From Xenococcus sp. MO_188.B8 (lineage in GTDB: Bacteria > Cyanobacteriota > Cyanobacteriia > Cyanobacteriales > Xenococcaceae): a stretch of 48,775 bases of DNA. The stretch covers positions 1-48,775 of the forward strand of contig JASJDR010000029.1 in the NCBI GenBank assembly GCA_030065615.1, read 5' to 3'. Both the position numbers and the translations under genes were made by a program. Every line of letters starts with the position of its first letter. The first letter of the stretch is position 1. The notes beneath the pieces were generated by a model. It had not been told where the DNA came from, searched no databases, and saw nothing but the letters and a program-made list of their open reading frames with translations. Positions 27,030-34,760 of the stretch are shown in pieces.

Positions 27030-27459
27030 ATTGCCTACCCACAATGAACTCAGTGAAGCTAATAAAGAAAAAGTATTTCTCTCATTAAATCTTGCCTTAG
27101 AGTCATTAGATTCGGATTGTCAAGAGCAAGCTATTGCGCAAGTTAATCAGGCATTAATGATTTTAGGAACAGCTGATACATTGCCTAACGACATTCCTAT
27201 TGAAGGTACTAGAAAACGCAGAGAAGCTTTGGATTATGATAACTACTTCAACGTTAATCATGTTAAATCACAAGAGCCTGAAATATTTCTAGTCAGCAGT
27301 ATTTTAATTGCTTACCAACGCTTTCTTTTACTAGGTCATAATTGCAATAAATTTGATTCTCATAATATCGAAATTCAGCGACAAGGATTTAGAACCTATT
27401 GTAAACTCTTATCTAGAGTTTTTAATCTATCTTTAAATGAGAAGCATGAACAAAATTAA
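26992..27459 (+). CDS. Unknown 155-residue protein of the PaaK cassette
   Basis: I do not recognise it. The N-terminal 70 residues are acidic and helical (NKEKVFLSLNLALESLDSDC, then EQAIAQVNQALMIL). A short charged stretch (EGTRKRREALDYDNYFNV) leads to a helical C-terminal half (EIFLVSSILIAYQRFLLLGH). No signal peptide or metal motif stands out, although His, Asp and Glu residues are frequent. It starts 38 bp inside the adenylate-forming gene and overlaps the next gene by 23 bp at its end, so the three reading frames are physically interlocked. It probably acts with them. Confidence 0.75.
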   Translation: METQQLNLLVPDELPTHNELSEANKEKVFLSLNLALESLDSDCQEQAIAQVNQALMILGTADTLPNDIPIEGTRKRREALDYDNYFNVNHVKSQEPEIFLVSSILIAYQRFLLLGHNCNKFDSHNIEIQRQGFRTYCKLLSRVFNLSLNEKHEQN

Positions 27460-27979
27460 TCCTCAAATAATTTGGAAAGGTTTTCATTGGTCCTTTTTTA
27501 TTAATGTTCAAGGTCTGATTATTTCTATGTTGCGCTTTGAACAATCAATGGCAAGAGAAGATATTGAGCTAGCGAGAATTGAATTAAAAACGGCAGCTAA
27601 TTTGCTGTTAGCTTCAGCAGCATCAATGGAACTTGCAGGAGACTTTAGCCGGGAAGAATATGAAGATTATATTCGTCCAACAATGATGGTTCCTCAGGTG
27701 CAGTCTGATGATTTCAGTGGTTTAATGTTTTGGGATCATTCTTATCTCATGATGATCTGGAAAAAGATTCAACCTAAGTTCAAAAATATGCCTCTGGCTT
27801 TACAAGCTGAACAAGATGAATTTATTGATGCATATATGGTTCTGTCTAAATCTCATAAAAAAGTTTGTAGTAAATTTGGAGGAAATGAAATTGGTAGTTT
27901 ACGGTCTAGTAATACGACAGCCATTCAAACTCTAGAAAAATTCGAAAAACACCGCAAAAAATTAATAGCTAATTGTTAA
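27437..27979 (+). CDS. Unknown all-helical 180-residue protein of the PaaK cassette
   Basis: I do not recognise it. The sequence reads as an all-alpha soluble protein rich in Met, Trp, Glu and His: NPQIIWKGFHWSFFINVQGL, ARIELKTAANLLLASAASME, MFWDHSYLMMIWKKIQPKF, and a C-terminal basic helix (TLEKFEKHRKKLIAN). Scattered acidic and His residues (FSREEYEDYIRPTM, FWDHSYL) would allow a metal site, but no known motif is seen. The start at 27437 overlaps the previous gene; the ATG at 27446 is an alternative and has GAGAAG just upstream. Pairing with the 155-residue protein suggests a two-component complex. Confidence 0.75.
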   Translation: MRSMNKINPQIIWKGFHWSFFINVQGLIISMLRFEQSMAREDIELARIELKTAANLLLASAASMELAGDFSREEYEDYIRPTMMVPQVQSDDFSGLMFWDHSYLMMIWKKIQPKFKNMPLALQAEQDEFIDAYMVLSKSHKKVCSKFGGNEIGSLRSSNTTAIQTLEKFEKHRKKLIANC

Positions 27980-28082
27980 AATTTTTTGAATTAATTTTTT
28001 GATTTATAAAAGAGATTACCTTATATCCTCTTGAATTAATTGTTAAATCTTAACTAATTAGGAAATATTTACGGTTGGATCT

Positions 28083-28748
28083 ATGCAAAGAATTATTGAG
28101 CCAGAATTAATGATTGAAGAAGAACAAAGCCATGCTTATGCTCAAGCTGATTTTGTAGAACCCAATATCCATTTTGTTAATCTCTTTAAAGAGACTTTTG
28201 GTGAGATTTCCAACGGAAATATTCTTGATATAGGTTGTGGCAATGCAGACATCACGTTGCGTTTTGCCAAAGCTTATCCTGATTGTTTTATTGATGGGAT
28301 TGATGGTTCAGAATCAATGCTAAGTTATGCACGTAAAACTCTACTTGAAGCTTCACTAGAATTACAAAAAAGAGTTAGATTAATACAAGGGATTGTTCCT
28401 GATGTTAAGTTACCTCAAGCACATTATGATGTTATTATTAGCAATAGTGTATTGCATCATATTCATAATCCATATGTTTTGTGGCAATTTATTAAAACTT
28501 ATGGAGTTGATGGCACAAAAATTTTTATTGGGGATTTATTTCGTCCTTCAAGTCCAGAAAAGGCTATGGAGATAGTTGAATTATATGCTAAAGATGAACC
28601 CGAGATCCTGAAACGTGATTTTTACAATTCTCTGTTAGCTGCATTTGAAATAACTGAAATTAGAGAACAATTAAAAATAGCTAATATCGATATTTTGTCA
28701 GTTGAACAAATTAGCGATCGCCATGTTCTAATTTCGGGATTTTTGTAA
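28083..28748 (+). CDS. Class I SAM-dependent methyltransferase
   Basis: Rossmann-fold methyltransferase, 221 residues. Motif I is NILDIGCGNADITLRFAKAY near 48-67, then the acidic loop IDGIDGSESMLSYARK, the motif LIQGIVPDVKLPQAHYDVII, and SNSVLHHIHNPYVLWQF. It starts 103 bp after the helical unknown gene and is probably in the same unit. As the last gene it could O-, N- or C-methylate the product of the adenylate-forming step; the target is unknown. Its last residues (SDRHVLISGFL) cover a HIP1 site. Confidence 0.88.
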   Translation: MQRIIEPELMIEEEQSHAYAQADFVEPNIHFVNLFKETFGEISNGNILDIGCGNADITLRFAKAYPDCFIDGIDGSESMLSYARKTLLEASLELQKRVRLIQGIVPDVKLPQAHYDVIISNSVLHHIHNPYVLWQFIKTYGVDGTKIFIGDLFRPSSPEKAMEIVELYAKDEPEILKRDFYNSLLAAFEITEIREQLKIANIDILSVEQISDRHVLISGFL

Positions 28749-28784
28749 AAGAGCATTGCTTAAGGTAAATCTTGTAAGGTTTTT

Positions 28785-29053
28785 CAGGGCGACGAAACAC
28801 CTTTGATGCTAAACTACCGGGTACATGCAGGTCAAATGGAAACGAGTTCCTGGTATTTAGATCCTTTAGAAGGTTCCCGATTTGTGGGAGAAGCTGGGCA
28901 CTTTTTAGATGTTTTTTCGTTTATCACGCGATCGCGTCCAGTATCAGTAGTTGCCAGATCTTTGCGCCCTCAGCACATTACTCAGGGCAACAGATGCCAA
29001 TTTACATAGATAACTTGCTGGACAATACCTTGGCGACACTAGAGGCTGTTTAA
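28785..29053 (+). pseudogene. Relic of a Gfo/Idh-type oxidoreductase
   Basis: The frame GDETPLMLNYRVHAGQMETS, followed by SSWYLDPLEGSRFVGEAGHF, matches the C-terminal (Gfo/Idh/MocA) part of the bi-domain oxidoreductases found in exopolysaccharide clusters. It breaks after RSLRPQHI. In another frame QQMPIYIDNLLDNTLATLEA runs to a stop at 29053 and looks like the protein's extreme C-terminus. Both the upstream two thirds and a middle part are missing. It lies 36 bp after the methyltransferase stop. Confidence 0.7.
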
Positions 29054-29057
29054 GTTA

Positions 29058-30575
29058 CTAGTTATTAAAATATTGTATAATAGCGTCTGTTAATCCTTCT
29101 AAGGTATAAATTTCGGCTTCAATATCGATTCTTCCTAGAAATTCATAACAGGTTTTCGAAGTTTGAGGGCCAATTGATGCGATCGCATAATCCTTTAGAA
29201 TATCATTAACATTGGTATTGCCTGCTAATTGTTGTTCTAAAAGTTGAGAGAAATTACGCACAGTCTTAGAGCTGGCAAAAGTTATTACATCTATTTGCTT
29301 ATGTTGCAAAGCATTCCAGACGTTAGTATCGATTGTTGCCGGACATTGGGACTCATAAGCCGCTACTTCCACAACTGATGCACCTTTGGCTGTTAATTCT
29401 TGAACTAAAACGGCTCTGCCTCCTGTTTCTACCCGAGGAAAGAGGATTTTTTTTCCTGGTAAAGTTTCGGGGAAAGTTGCGACTAAAGAGTCGGCGACAA
29501 AGTTCGGGGGAATAAAATCTGGTTGAATATGATGTTTTTCTAGAGTGGCAGCGGTTTTTTTTCCTACCACCGCGATTTTAACCCCAGCTAGAGCCCGAAC
29601 ATCCTTTAATCTTGACCAAAAATATTTAACACCGTTAGCAGAAGTTAAGATTAACCAATCAAAACTTTGCAGATCGCTAATTGCATTATCCAACTCATGC
29701 CAACTAGAAGGAGGTGTAATCACTAAAGCGGGCATTTCTCTGACTGTTGCCCCCTGACTTTCCAAAAGAGTTGTAAATTTACTCGACTGTTCTGCGGCGC
29801 GAGTGACTAAGATAGTCTTGTTAGCTAATGGCAGATGGTTTGGGGTTACAGATACTTGGTTAATGCGATCACTTAATGTCACAATTTTACCTATTATAAT
29901 GACTGCTGGAGATAGGGTAAGACCCTCAGTTTTCTTTACTATATCGGTTAAGGTACCCCAAAAAATTTCTTGTTTTATTTGAGAACAGTTACGAATTATG
30001 GCTATAGGTTCTGCTGCGTCTCTTCCCTGAGCAATTAGTTGGGTAATGATCGCTGGTAAAGAACGAGTACCCATGAGAATGACTAAAGTATCTATCTTGG
30101 CTAAAGCTTGCCAATTTAGCAGTTCTATTTGATGACCACTACAAACAGCAAAACAGCTGCTCAAATCGCGATCAGTTAAAGGGATTCCTGCGAGTAAAGG
30201 GGCAGCCAAAGCAGAGGAAATACCAGGAATTAATTCAAAATTACAGTTGGCTTGGGTTAAAGCCACCATTTCAGCTCTAGAACGGCCAAAAACCAAAGGG
30301 TCACCACTTTTTAGCCTTACAACTTCTTTGCCTTGACAACAATAAGCCACTAATAGTTGGTTGATTTTATCTTGAGGCGTACTAACTTTTCCCCCGCGCT
30401 TCCCTACATTAAGTTTCAGGCAGTCGTCAGGTACTAAATCTAGTAATTGCAAATCGACTAAGGCATCATAAATTAAGACTTCAGCACGGGATAATAATTC
30501 TTGCGCTCTTAGGGTAAGATAAGCTTTATCGCCCACCCCCGCACCCACTAGATATACTTTACCTTTGTTGTGCAT
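29058..30575 (-). CDS. cobA-hemD: Uroporphyrinogen-III C-methyltransferase fused to uroporphyrinogen-III synthase
   Basis: Bifunctional tetrapyrrole enzyme of 505 residues. The N-terminal 245 form the SAM-dependent methylase that makes precorrin-2 (toward siroheme and cobalamin): VYLVGAGVGDKAYLTLRAQE, VVRLKSGDPLVFGRSRAEM, LIPGISSALAAPLLAGIPLT and LVILMGTRSL. From about 255 the HemD domain closes hydroxymethylbilane to uroporphyrinogen III: TILVTRAAEQSSKFTTLLES, WLILTSANGVKYFWSRL and ITFASSKTVRNFSQLL. The open frame extends to 30674, but the ATG at 30575 is chosen because the methylase motif begins six residues later and the upstream part overlaps an IS end. The fusion order CobA-HemD is known in several bacteria. 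Confidence 0.93.
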   Translation of the reverse strand: MHNKGKVYLVGAGVGDKAYLTLRAQELLSRAEVLIYDALVDLQLLDLVPDDCLKLNVGKRGGKVSTPQDKINQLLVAYCCQGKEVVRLKSGDPLVFGRSRAEMVALTQANCNFELIPGISSALAAPLLAGIPLTDRDLSSCFAVCSGHQIELLNWQALAKIDTLVILMGTRSLPAIITQLIAQGRDAAEPIAIIRNCSQIKQEIFWGTLTDIVKKTEGLTLSPAVIIIGKIVTLSDRINQVSVTPNHLPLANKTILVTRAAEQSSKFTTLLESQGATVREMPALVITPPSSWHELDNAISDLQSFDWLILTSANGVKYFWSRLKDVRALAGVKIAVVGKKTAATLEKHHIQPDFIPPNFVADSLVATFPETLPGKKILFPRVETGGRAVLVQELTAKGASVVEVAAYESQCPATIDTNVWNALQHKQIDVITFASSKTVRNFSQLLEQQLAGNTNVNDILKDYAIASIGPQTSKTCYEFLGRIDIEAEIYTLEGLTDAIIQYFNN

Positions 30576-30738
30576 TTTGTTTTGATCATATTTTTCACCA
30601 AGAATGCGTGTTTGAAAGCCTCGGTACTTGAGGACGAGGAGGAAAAACACGCCAACAAAATAAACCCAGAACACTTAGCTGGGTAAACGCGAAGCGTCTT
30701 CCTAATAGTATAATCATGCTTGTGAGTTTTGATTGTGT

Positions 30739-32001
30739 ATGGAACAAGTTCTAACGCTAGTTGTCAAGCTTCAAGTTGACATCAATCAGCAGCAATTGTT
30801 GAATGATACAGTTACAGCTTTTGCCTCTGCTTGTAATTGGATTAATCAAAATGTTAATCCTAATTTGACCAACAGAAACTCGATTCAAGCTGTCTGCTAT
30901 AAAGATGTGAAAGCTCAGTTTGGATTAACAGCTAATCATGTGGTTAGAGCTTGTGCCAGAATTGGGGCTAATCGTTTAACGGCAAGGCAAAAAGCGGTGC
31001 GACCCCGCGTCGGCGACAGACGCAAACGCCAGTTCCTTCAAGTCGGGGAACCTGCCCAACGGACTGGCTTGGGAACGCGCACCAAGACAGGGAAAAGGGT
31101 TAAGTATATTAAGCCTACTAGTTTCGATTGCGACGCGAGAACTTTTCGCTTTATTGAAGAAACATGGGCTGTTAGCATTAGTACTATTGGGAAAAGGCTA
31201 ACTTTGCCAATTAATGCCAGTAACTATCATCGAGGTCAACTCAAGGGACAAAAACCAACATCGGCTCAAGTATGTTTACATCGTGATGGGAATTGGTATG
31301 TTCATATTCAGCTAAAATCTGAAGCACCAAAGACCAAGAAGACTAATAATGTTATCGGGGTTGATTTTGGCAGACGGGATATAGCTGTAACTAGTACAGG
31401 AAAGTCATGGTCGGGAAAGGAGATTCAAGAAACTAGAGACAAATATAGTCGTGTAAGAGCCTCTCTCCAAAAGAAAGCGTCTCAAGGCACAAGAGCTACT
31501 AGACGGAGAGCTAGACAGATTTTGAAACGGTTATCGGGACGAGAGAGAAGGTATCAAGCATGGCTCAACCACAATATATCTAAAGTAATCATAGCCGAAG
31601 CCAAAGAAACCCAATCCTTTGTCAGTATTGAAGACTTAGCGGGCATTAGGGAAAGAACGAATCAAAAACCAAGAAACAAGACGGAAAGAAGACGTTCTAA
31701 CTCTTGGGCTTTCTACCAATTAAGAACATTCCTTGAGTACAAACGTCTTAAAGAAGGGGTTGAACTTCTAGCTATTAATCCAGCCTATACTTCTCAGACG
31801 TGCCATTGCTCTCTGCACATAGGTTTAAGAAGCAACAAGTCTTTTAAATGCAGTAATCAGACTTGTCGCTGGACTGGTGATGCCGACGAAAATGGTTCCA
31901 AAATGATTGCTTTAGTCGGCTTGAGTGTAAACCAGGCTGGAGGTTCTCAGTTCTTGACTTGCTCGATAACTGAAGGGCTACTAAAAGCCTCATGCCTTTA
32001 G
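30739..32001 (+). CDS. tnpB: RNA-guided nuclease TnpB
   Basis: RuvC-like, RNA-guided DNA endonuclease of IS200/IS605-group elements, 420 residues from the ATG at 30739. A TTG two codons earlier is possible but less likely. RuvC-I is NVIGVDFGRRDIAVTS with Asp209. RuvC-II is SFVSIEDLAGIRE with Glu298. RuvC-III is GDADENGSKMIALVG near 380-394, so all three acidic positions are kept. The zinc knuckle is atypical: Cys355 and Cys357 as CxC, with a Ser where the usual second Cys lies, then Cys371 and Cys376. Residues about 86-117 look like an insertion coded by a repeat (separate entry). The helical arginine-rich middle (RATRRRARQILKRLSGRERR) is normal for the family. Confidence 0.9.
   Translation: MEQVLTLVVKLQVDINQQQLLNDTVTAFASACNWINQNVNPNLTNRNSIQAVCYKDVKAQFGLTANHVVRACARIGANRLTARQKAVRPRVGDRRKRQFLQVGEPAQRTGLGTRTKTGKRVKYIKPTSFDCDARTFRFIEETWAVSISTIGKRLTLPINASNYHRGQLKGQKPTSAQVCLHRDGNWYVHIQLKSEAPKTKKTNNVIGVDFGRRDIAVTSTGKSWSGKEIQETRDKYSRVRASLQKKASQGTRATRRRARQILKRLSGRERRYQAWLNHNISKVIIAEAKETQSFVSIEDLAGIRERTNQKPRNKTERRRSNSWAFYQLRTFLEYKRLKEGVELLAINPAYTSQTCHCSLHIGLRSNKSFKCSNQTCRWTGDADENGSKMIALVGLSVNQAGGSQFLTCSITEGLLKASCL
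30994..31090 (+). repeat. GC-rich repeat embedded in frame in tnpB
   Basis: A block that begins GCGGTGCGACCCCG and ends GGGAACGCGCACCAAGA is much more GC-rich than the surrounding tnpB and adds about 32 residues between the N-terminal domain and KYIKPTS. The same two end sequences frame a shorter block in the second tnpB (48587-48638). Inside is a stretch that can fold on itself. The frame is kept, so it resembles coding palindromic elements. Confidence 0.7.
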
Positions 32002-32015
32002 GCTGAGGTAGTTTA

Positions 32016-32476
32016 CAGATAGCAATTCTGGCGTGAAATTATTTTTTTAACAGTACAATCGTCAGAATATAGTAAAAACCTTAAATTATCTGTCCATATT
32101 TCTTAATGTGATTTACAAGGGAACAGTAAAGAGTCGAAATTTGACAAAATTAAATTAATGGCAAGGAAAAAGAGGTTAAAGCACATCTAGTGTTAAACCT
32201 ATAGTTTTTTTATTTAACCAGTTTTAAGTCTTGAAAACTCAATACTAAGCCTGGTTTAAATCCTCCACTTTAACAAGCGTGGAAATAGGTATAGTGGGGT
32301 TTAGTTTCCCAGCATACTCAACTCTCGCGGTGTTGGTTTCCCCCCATTCGAGGGCAAGCAACGAAGAGCGAATGTGCTAAGAAGCTAATCGCGAAGCGAT
32401 TAAAAAAAATCTCTATCATCTAACCCAATTATTTCATATTTAATTAAGTCTAGTTACTTAAGAGTAGGTACAGTTA
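32016..32476. other. Intergenic region between tnpB element and MotA/TolQ-like gene
   Basis: About 460 bp with no plausible gene. It holds a hairpin TCCAC/GTGGA near 32265-32285, a C-run near 32339, and a perfect hairpin TAATCGC-GAA-GCGATTA at 32386-32402 followed by an A-tract. The promoter of the next gene should lie here; the sequence before its ATG (AGAGTAGG) is a weak Shine-Dalgarno. Confidence 0.5.
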
Positions 32477-33571
32477 ATGCAACAAATATTTAATATCCTC
32501 AGAATCTTGCCAGGTTATTTGGTATTTTTGGCAATATTTTTAGTAATTATTCCCACCATCATATCGATCGTATCGCGATTTTCTCTTCACAAATATCTAT
32601 CAAACACAGCTACCAGTCTCAAAAGATTACTTGATGAAACAGGAATAGACAAAAAACCAACTATTCTTCATCAAATAGAAAAGCGCTTAGAACTTTCACG
32701 CAATCAGAATGAATCGATTAACACAACTGCAATTATTGATGGTAGCTATAGTCAGGAGAAATGTCGTATTTTAGGCATAAGTTTTAATTGTGAAGCAGTA
32801 GATTATTTAACTCGATTATTACCTAATTTACTTTTGTCTTTTGGCTTATTAGGAACATTTTTAGGTATTACGATCAATCTGGCAAATTTAAGTCAAACTA
32901 TTACTCAAGTTGACATTACAGATATTACCAGCTTAATTGAAGAATTAGACAAACCATTACAAGGAATGGGAATTGCTTTTGTTAGTAGTTTAATCGCGAT
33001 CGCCTGTAGTGCCTTACTAACAGTAATGAATTTGATTTGGAATACTAATTTAGCTAAATCCACCCTACTGAGTTTTGTTGAAGACTATCTAGACAATATG
33101 TATTTACCTCAAAGACAACAAATTACTCCGATAGAAATTGCCCTGGATCGCTTTAGTAATGATTTTAGTTATATGCTAGATAACTTGAGTAGTACTATCG
33201 AAAATTCAATTACTAATGCCTTTAGCAAGATAGAAGATACTGCTCAGACTTTTGAATCTGCTGCTAATACTTTAGAAGAAAGTCGCTTTCCTGAAAAATT
33301 ATCCTCAGCAACTACAGATCTTGCGATCGCACAAAATCAATTTTCTCAGTCTTCTTTGGTGTTACAACGTTCTACTCAATCTTTTGAACATAGTTTGGAC
33401 GGTATTCAAAAAATGATGAAAAAATTATCAAATATGGGTAAAAACATTGAAAATATTAACCAGAAATACGATTATTTAATTGAATTAAATAAAAACAAAA
33501 ATGAGCTCAATAAATCAAGATTGCAACAATTACCTAATGATGATACCAATTCAACAATTACTCAAGAATAA
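32477..33571 (+). CDS. MotA/TolQ/ExbB-like proton-channel protein (ZorA-like layout)
   Basis: Membrane protein of 364 residues. A first helix lies near 9-32. The conserved channel pair follows: SFGLLGTFLGITINLANLSQ (about 118-138) and GMGIAFVSSLIAIACSALL (about 163-182), the Gly-rich patterns of the MotA/TolQ/ExbB superfamily. The C-terminal 150 residues are a predicted cytoplasmic coiled coil (NSITNAFSKIEDTAQTFESA and following). This arrangement, channel helices then a long helical tail, is that of ZorA in Zorya defence systems, although ZorA tails are usually longer. No MotB-like partner is adjacent; one is 5 kb downstream at 38577. A terminator-like hairpin follows the stop. Function is open. 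Confidence 0.8.
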   Translation: MQQIFNILRILPGYLVFLAIFLVIIPTIISIVSRFSLHKYLSNTATSLKRLLDETGIDKKPTILHQIEKRLELSRNQNESINTTAIIDGSYSQEKCRILGISFNCEAVDYLTRLLPNLLLSFGLLGTFLGITINLANLSQTITQVDITDITSLIEELDKPLQGMGIAFVSSLIAIACSALLTVMNLIWNTNLAKSTLLSFVEDYLDNMYLPQRQQITPIEIALDRFSNDFSYMLDNLSSTIENSITNAFSKIEDTAQTFESAANTLEESRFPEKLSSATTDLAIAQNQFSQSSLVLQRSTQSFEHSLDGIQKMMKKLSNMGKNIENINQKYDYLIELNKNKNELNKSRLQQLPNDDTNSTITQE

Positions 33572-33578
33572 ATAAAAA

Positions 33579-33606
33579 AAAGAGTTTTTTATTTTAAAAA
33601 ACTCTT
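33579..33606 (+). terminator. A/T hairpin directly after the MotA/TolQ-like gene
   Basis: AAGAGTTTTTT (33579-33589) pairs with AAAAAACTCTT (33596-33606) over a six-base loop, starting 7 bp after the stop codon. No long T-tract follows, and the right arm touches the left end of the candidate MITE, so it may belong partly to that element. Confidence 0.5.
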
Positions 33607-33795
33607 GGCTCTCCTAGACTAGCTATAATAATTTATTAGCTAATAATGCCTCAATCCCTTTAAATTCAAGTAATGTAACAAAACAAAAATTGATTTTTAT
33701 TAAAATTGCATTTTTATAATCTTGTAAGCCTTGCAAAGCAAGGCTTTTATGGATTTATTTATATTATTTTGTCATAACCACTCTAGGAGAGCCAA
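33605..33795. mobile_element. Candidate MITE with 14-bp inverted ends
   Basis: TTGGCTCTCCTAGA at 33605-33618 is repeated inverted at 33782-33795 (TCTAGGAGAGCCAA), bounding 191 bp of AT-rich DNA with no reading frame. Similarity continues weakly beyond both ends. Inside, a perfect hairpin AAGCCTTGC-AAA-GCAAGGCTT (33726-33746) is followed by TTTTAT and could terminate transcription. Small size, inverted ends and no gene fit a MITE. No flanking duplication is obvious. Confidence 0.55.
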
Positions 33796-33823
33796 ACTCT
33801 TTAACAATAATTTATTTAGAATA

Positions 33824-34682
33824 TTAAGAGGAAGCATTAAGCAAAAAGCTTAGTATGCTGGGAAATATTGTATTGAATGGAATATAAGCTAATAAACTCG
33901 TCATATATAAATTATTGTTGTCTATATAGCAAAAGGTTTGTGGCTGTCGCGGAACGATGGAAGCAATAACTTTTGTTTTGGAAGTAGTTGTAGATTGAGG
34001 AGTAAATTGCGAAGAATTATTTTGAGCAATTTCAATTAGTTTTTTATCGACTTGCCCTTGAATTTGGCCAAGCTCTTGAGTGTAAATCTTGGATATTTCT
34101 TGTTGTTTATTATGTAATTTTTGAACATTGGAGAAAATTTTGTTTTGGTTTGCTTTTTGAGCTTGAAGATCGTGTTGATGACTTTTAAGTTTTTTATTGT
34201 GATTATTTTAGCTGCCGTTCTGTATTGCCTATTTTAAAAGATAATTGATTCTGTTTTTGAATAAATTGCTGATGTTCAGAACTTATAGCCTGAAGATTTT
34301 GCTGTTGTTGTCGAATGTTATTATTAGCATCTTCAAAGTGAGTTTCTAAATTAACAATTTGAGAAGTATGGACTTTAAGTTGTTGTTGGATCTGACTATG
34401 CTGATTATGGATGTCTTCTTGCAATTGATTAAATTTTTCATTAATATATTCTTGGTTTTTAATTGAGATAGAATTAGGGTTGTCTAGCTTTTCTGATTGT
34501 TTTTTGTCTTTATTGGTCAATACAATAGCCATGCTAGTAAAACTTCCTATTCCTGTAGATGCTATGATTTTATTGTTAGCAATAATACCAGATATAGATA
34601 TAAATGTTAAATTTCCTAGCGAAACTCCGTCTAGTTCGAAACATTTTCGATTCTGTCTAAGCGATCGCTTTTTGTGATTCAC
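33824..34682 (-). pseudogene. Frameshifted membrane-anchored coiled-coil protein, perhaps with NYN start
   Basis: The ATG at 34682 opens 159 residues: a basic start, a hydrophobic stretch (LTFISISGIIANNKIIAS), then a Gln-rich coiled coil (HNQHSQIQQQLKVHTSQIVN). It hits a stop at 34203, but one frame over the same coiled coil goes on (LQAQKANQNKIFSNVQKLHN, then KQQEISKIYTQELGQIQGQV) to SIVPRQPQTFCYIDNNNLYM and a stop at 33824. The hydrophobic segment, coiled coil and YIDNNNLY motif recall cyanobacterial proteins that end in a NYN ribonuclease domain; that domain would begin here but is lost. The continuing coiled-coil register across the break makes a single frameshift likely. The family guess is weak. 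Confidence 0.65.
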
Positions 34683-34760
34683 TCTTGTTATATTCTGTGC
34701 CGTTTTCCAGAATTATTATGCTTTTATATTAAGCTTCAATCCTTTGGCCTTCTGCCTCCT

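Larger units (their letters stand above)
30612..32015 (+). mobile_element. TnpB-only IS200/IS605-group element (IS1341 type)
   Basis: The left end carries a hairpin (CCTCG, 30620-30624, with CGAGG, 30636-30640) and the right end another (31988-32008: CCTCA with TGAGG, plus inner GCC-TTTA-GGC). The right-end hairpin includes the tnpB stop codon, as expected where the guide RNA overlaps the 3' end of tnpB. The right boundary is set tentatively at TTTAC (32011-32015); the left boundary is approximate. There is no tnpA, so transposition would need help in trans. The element lies just upstream of cobA-hemD. Confidence 0.75.
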
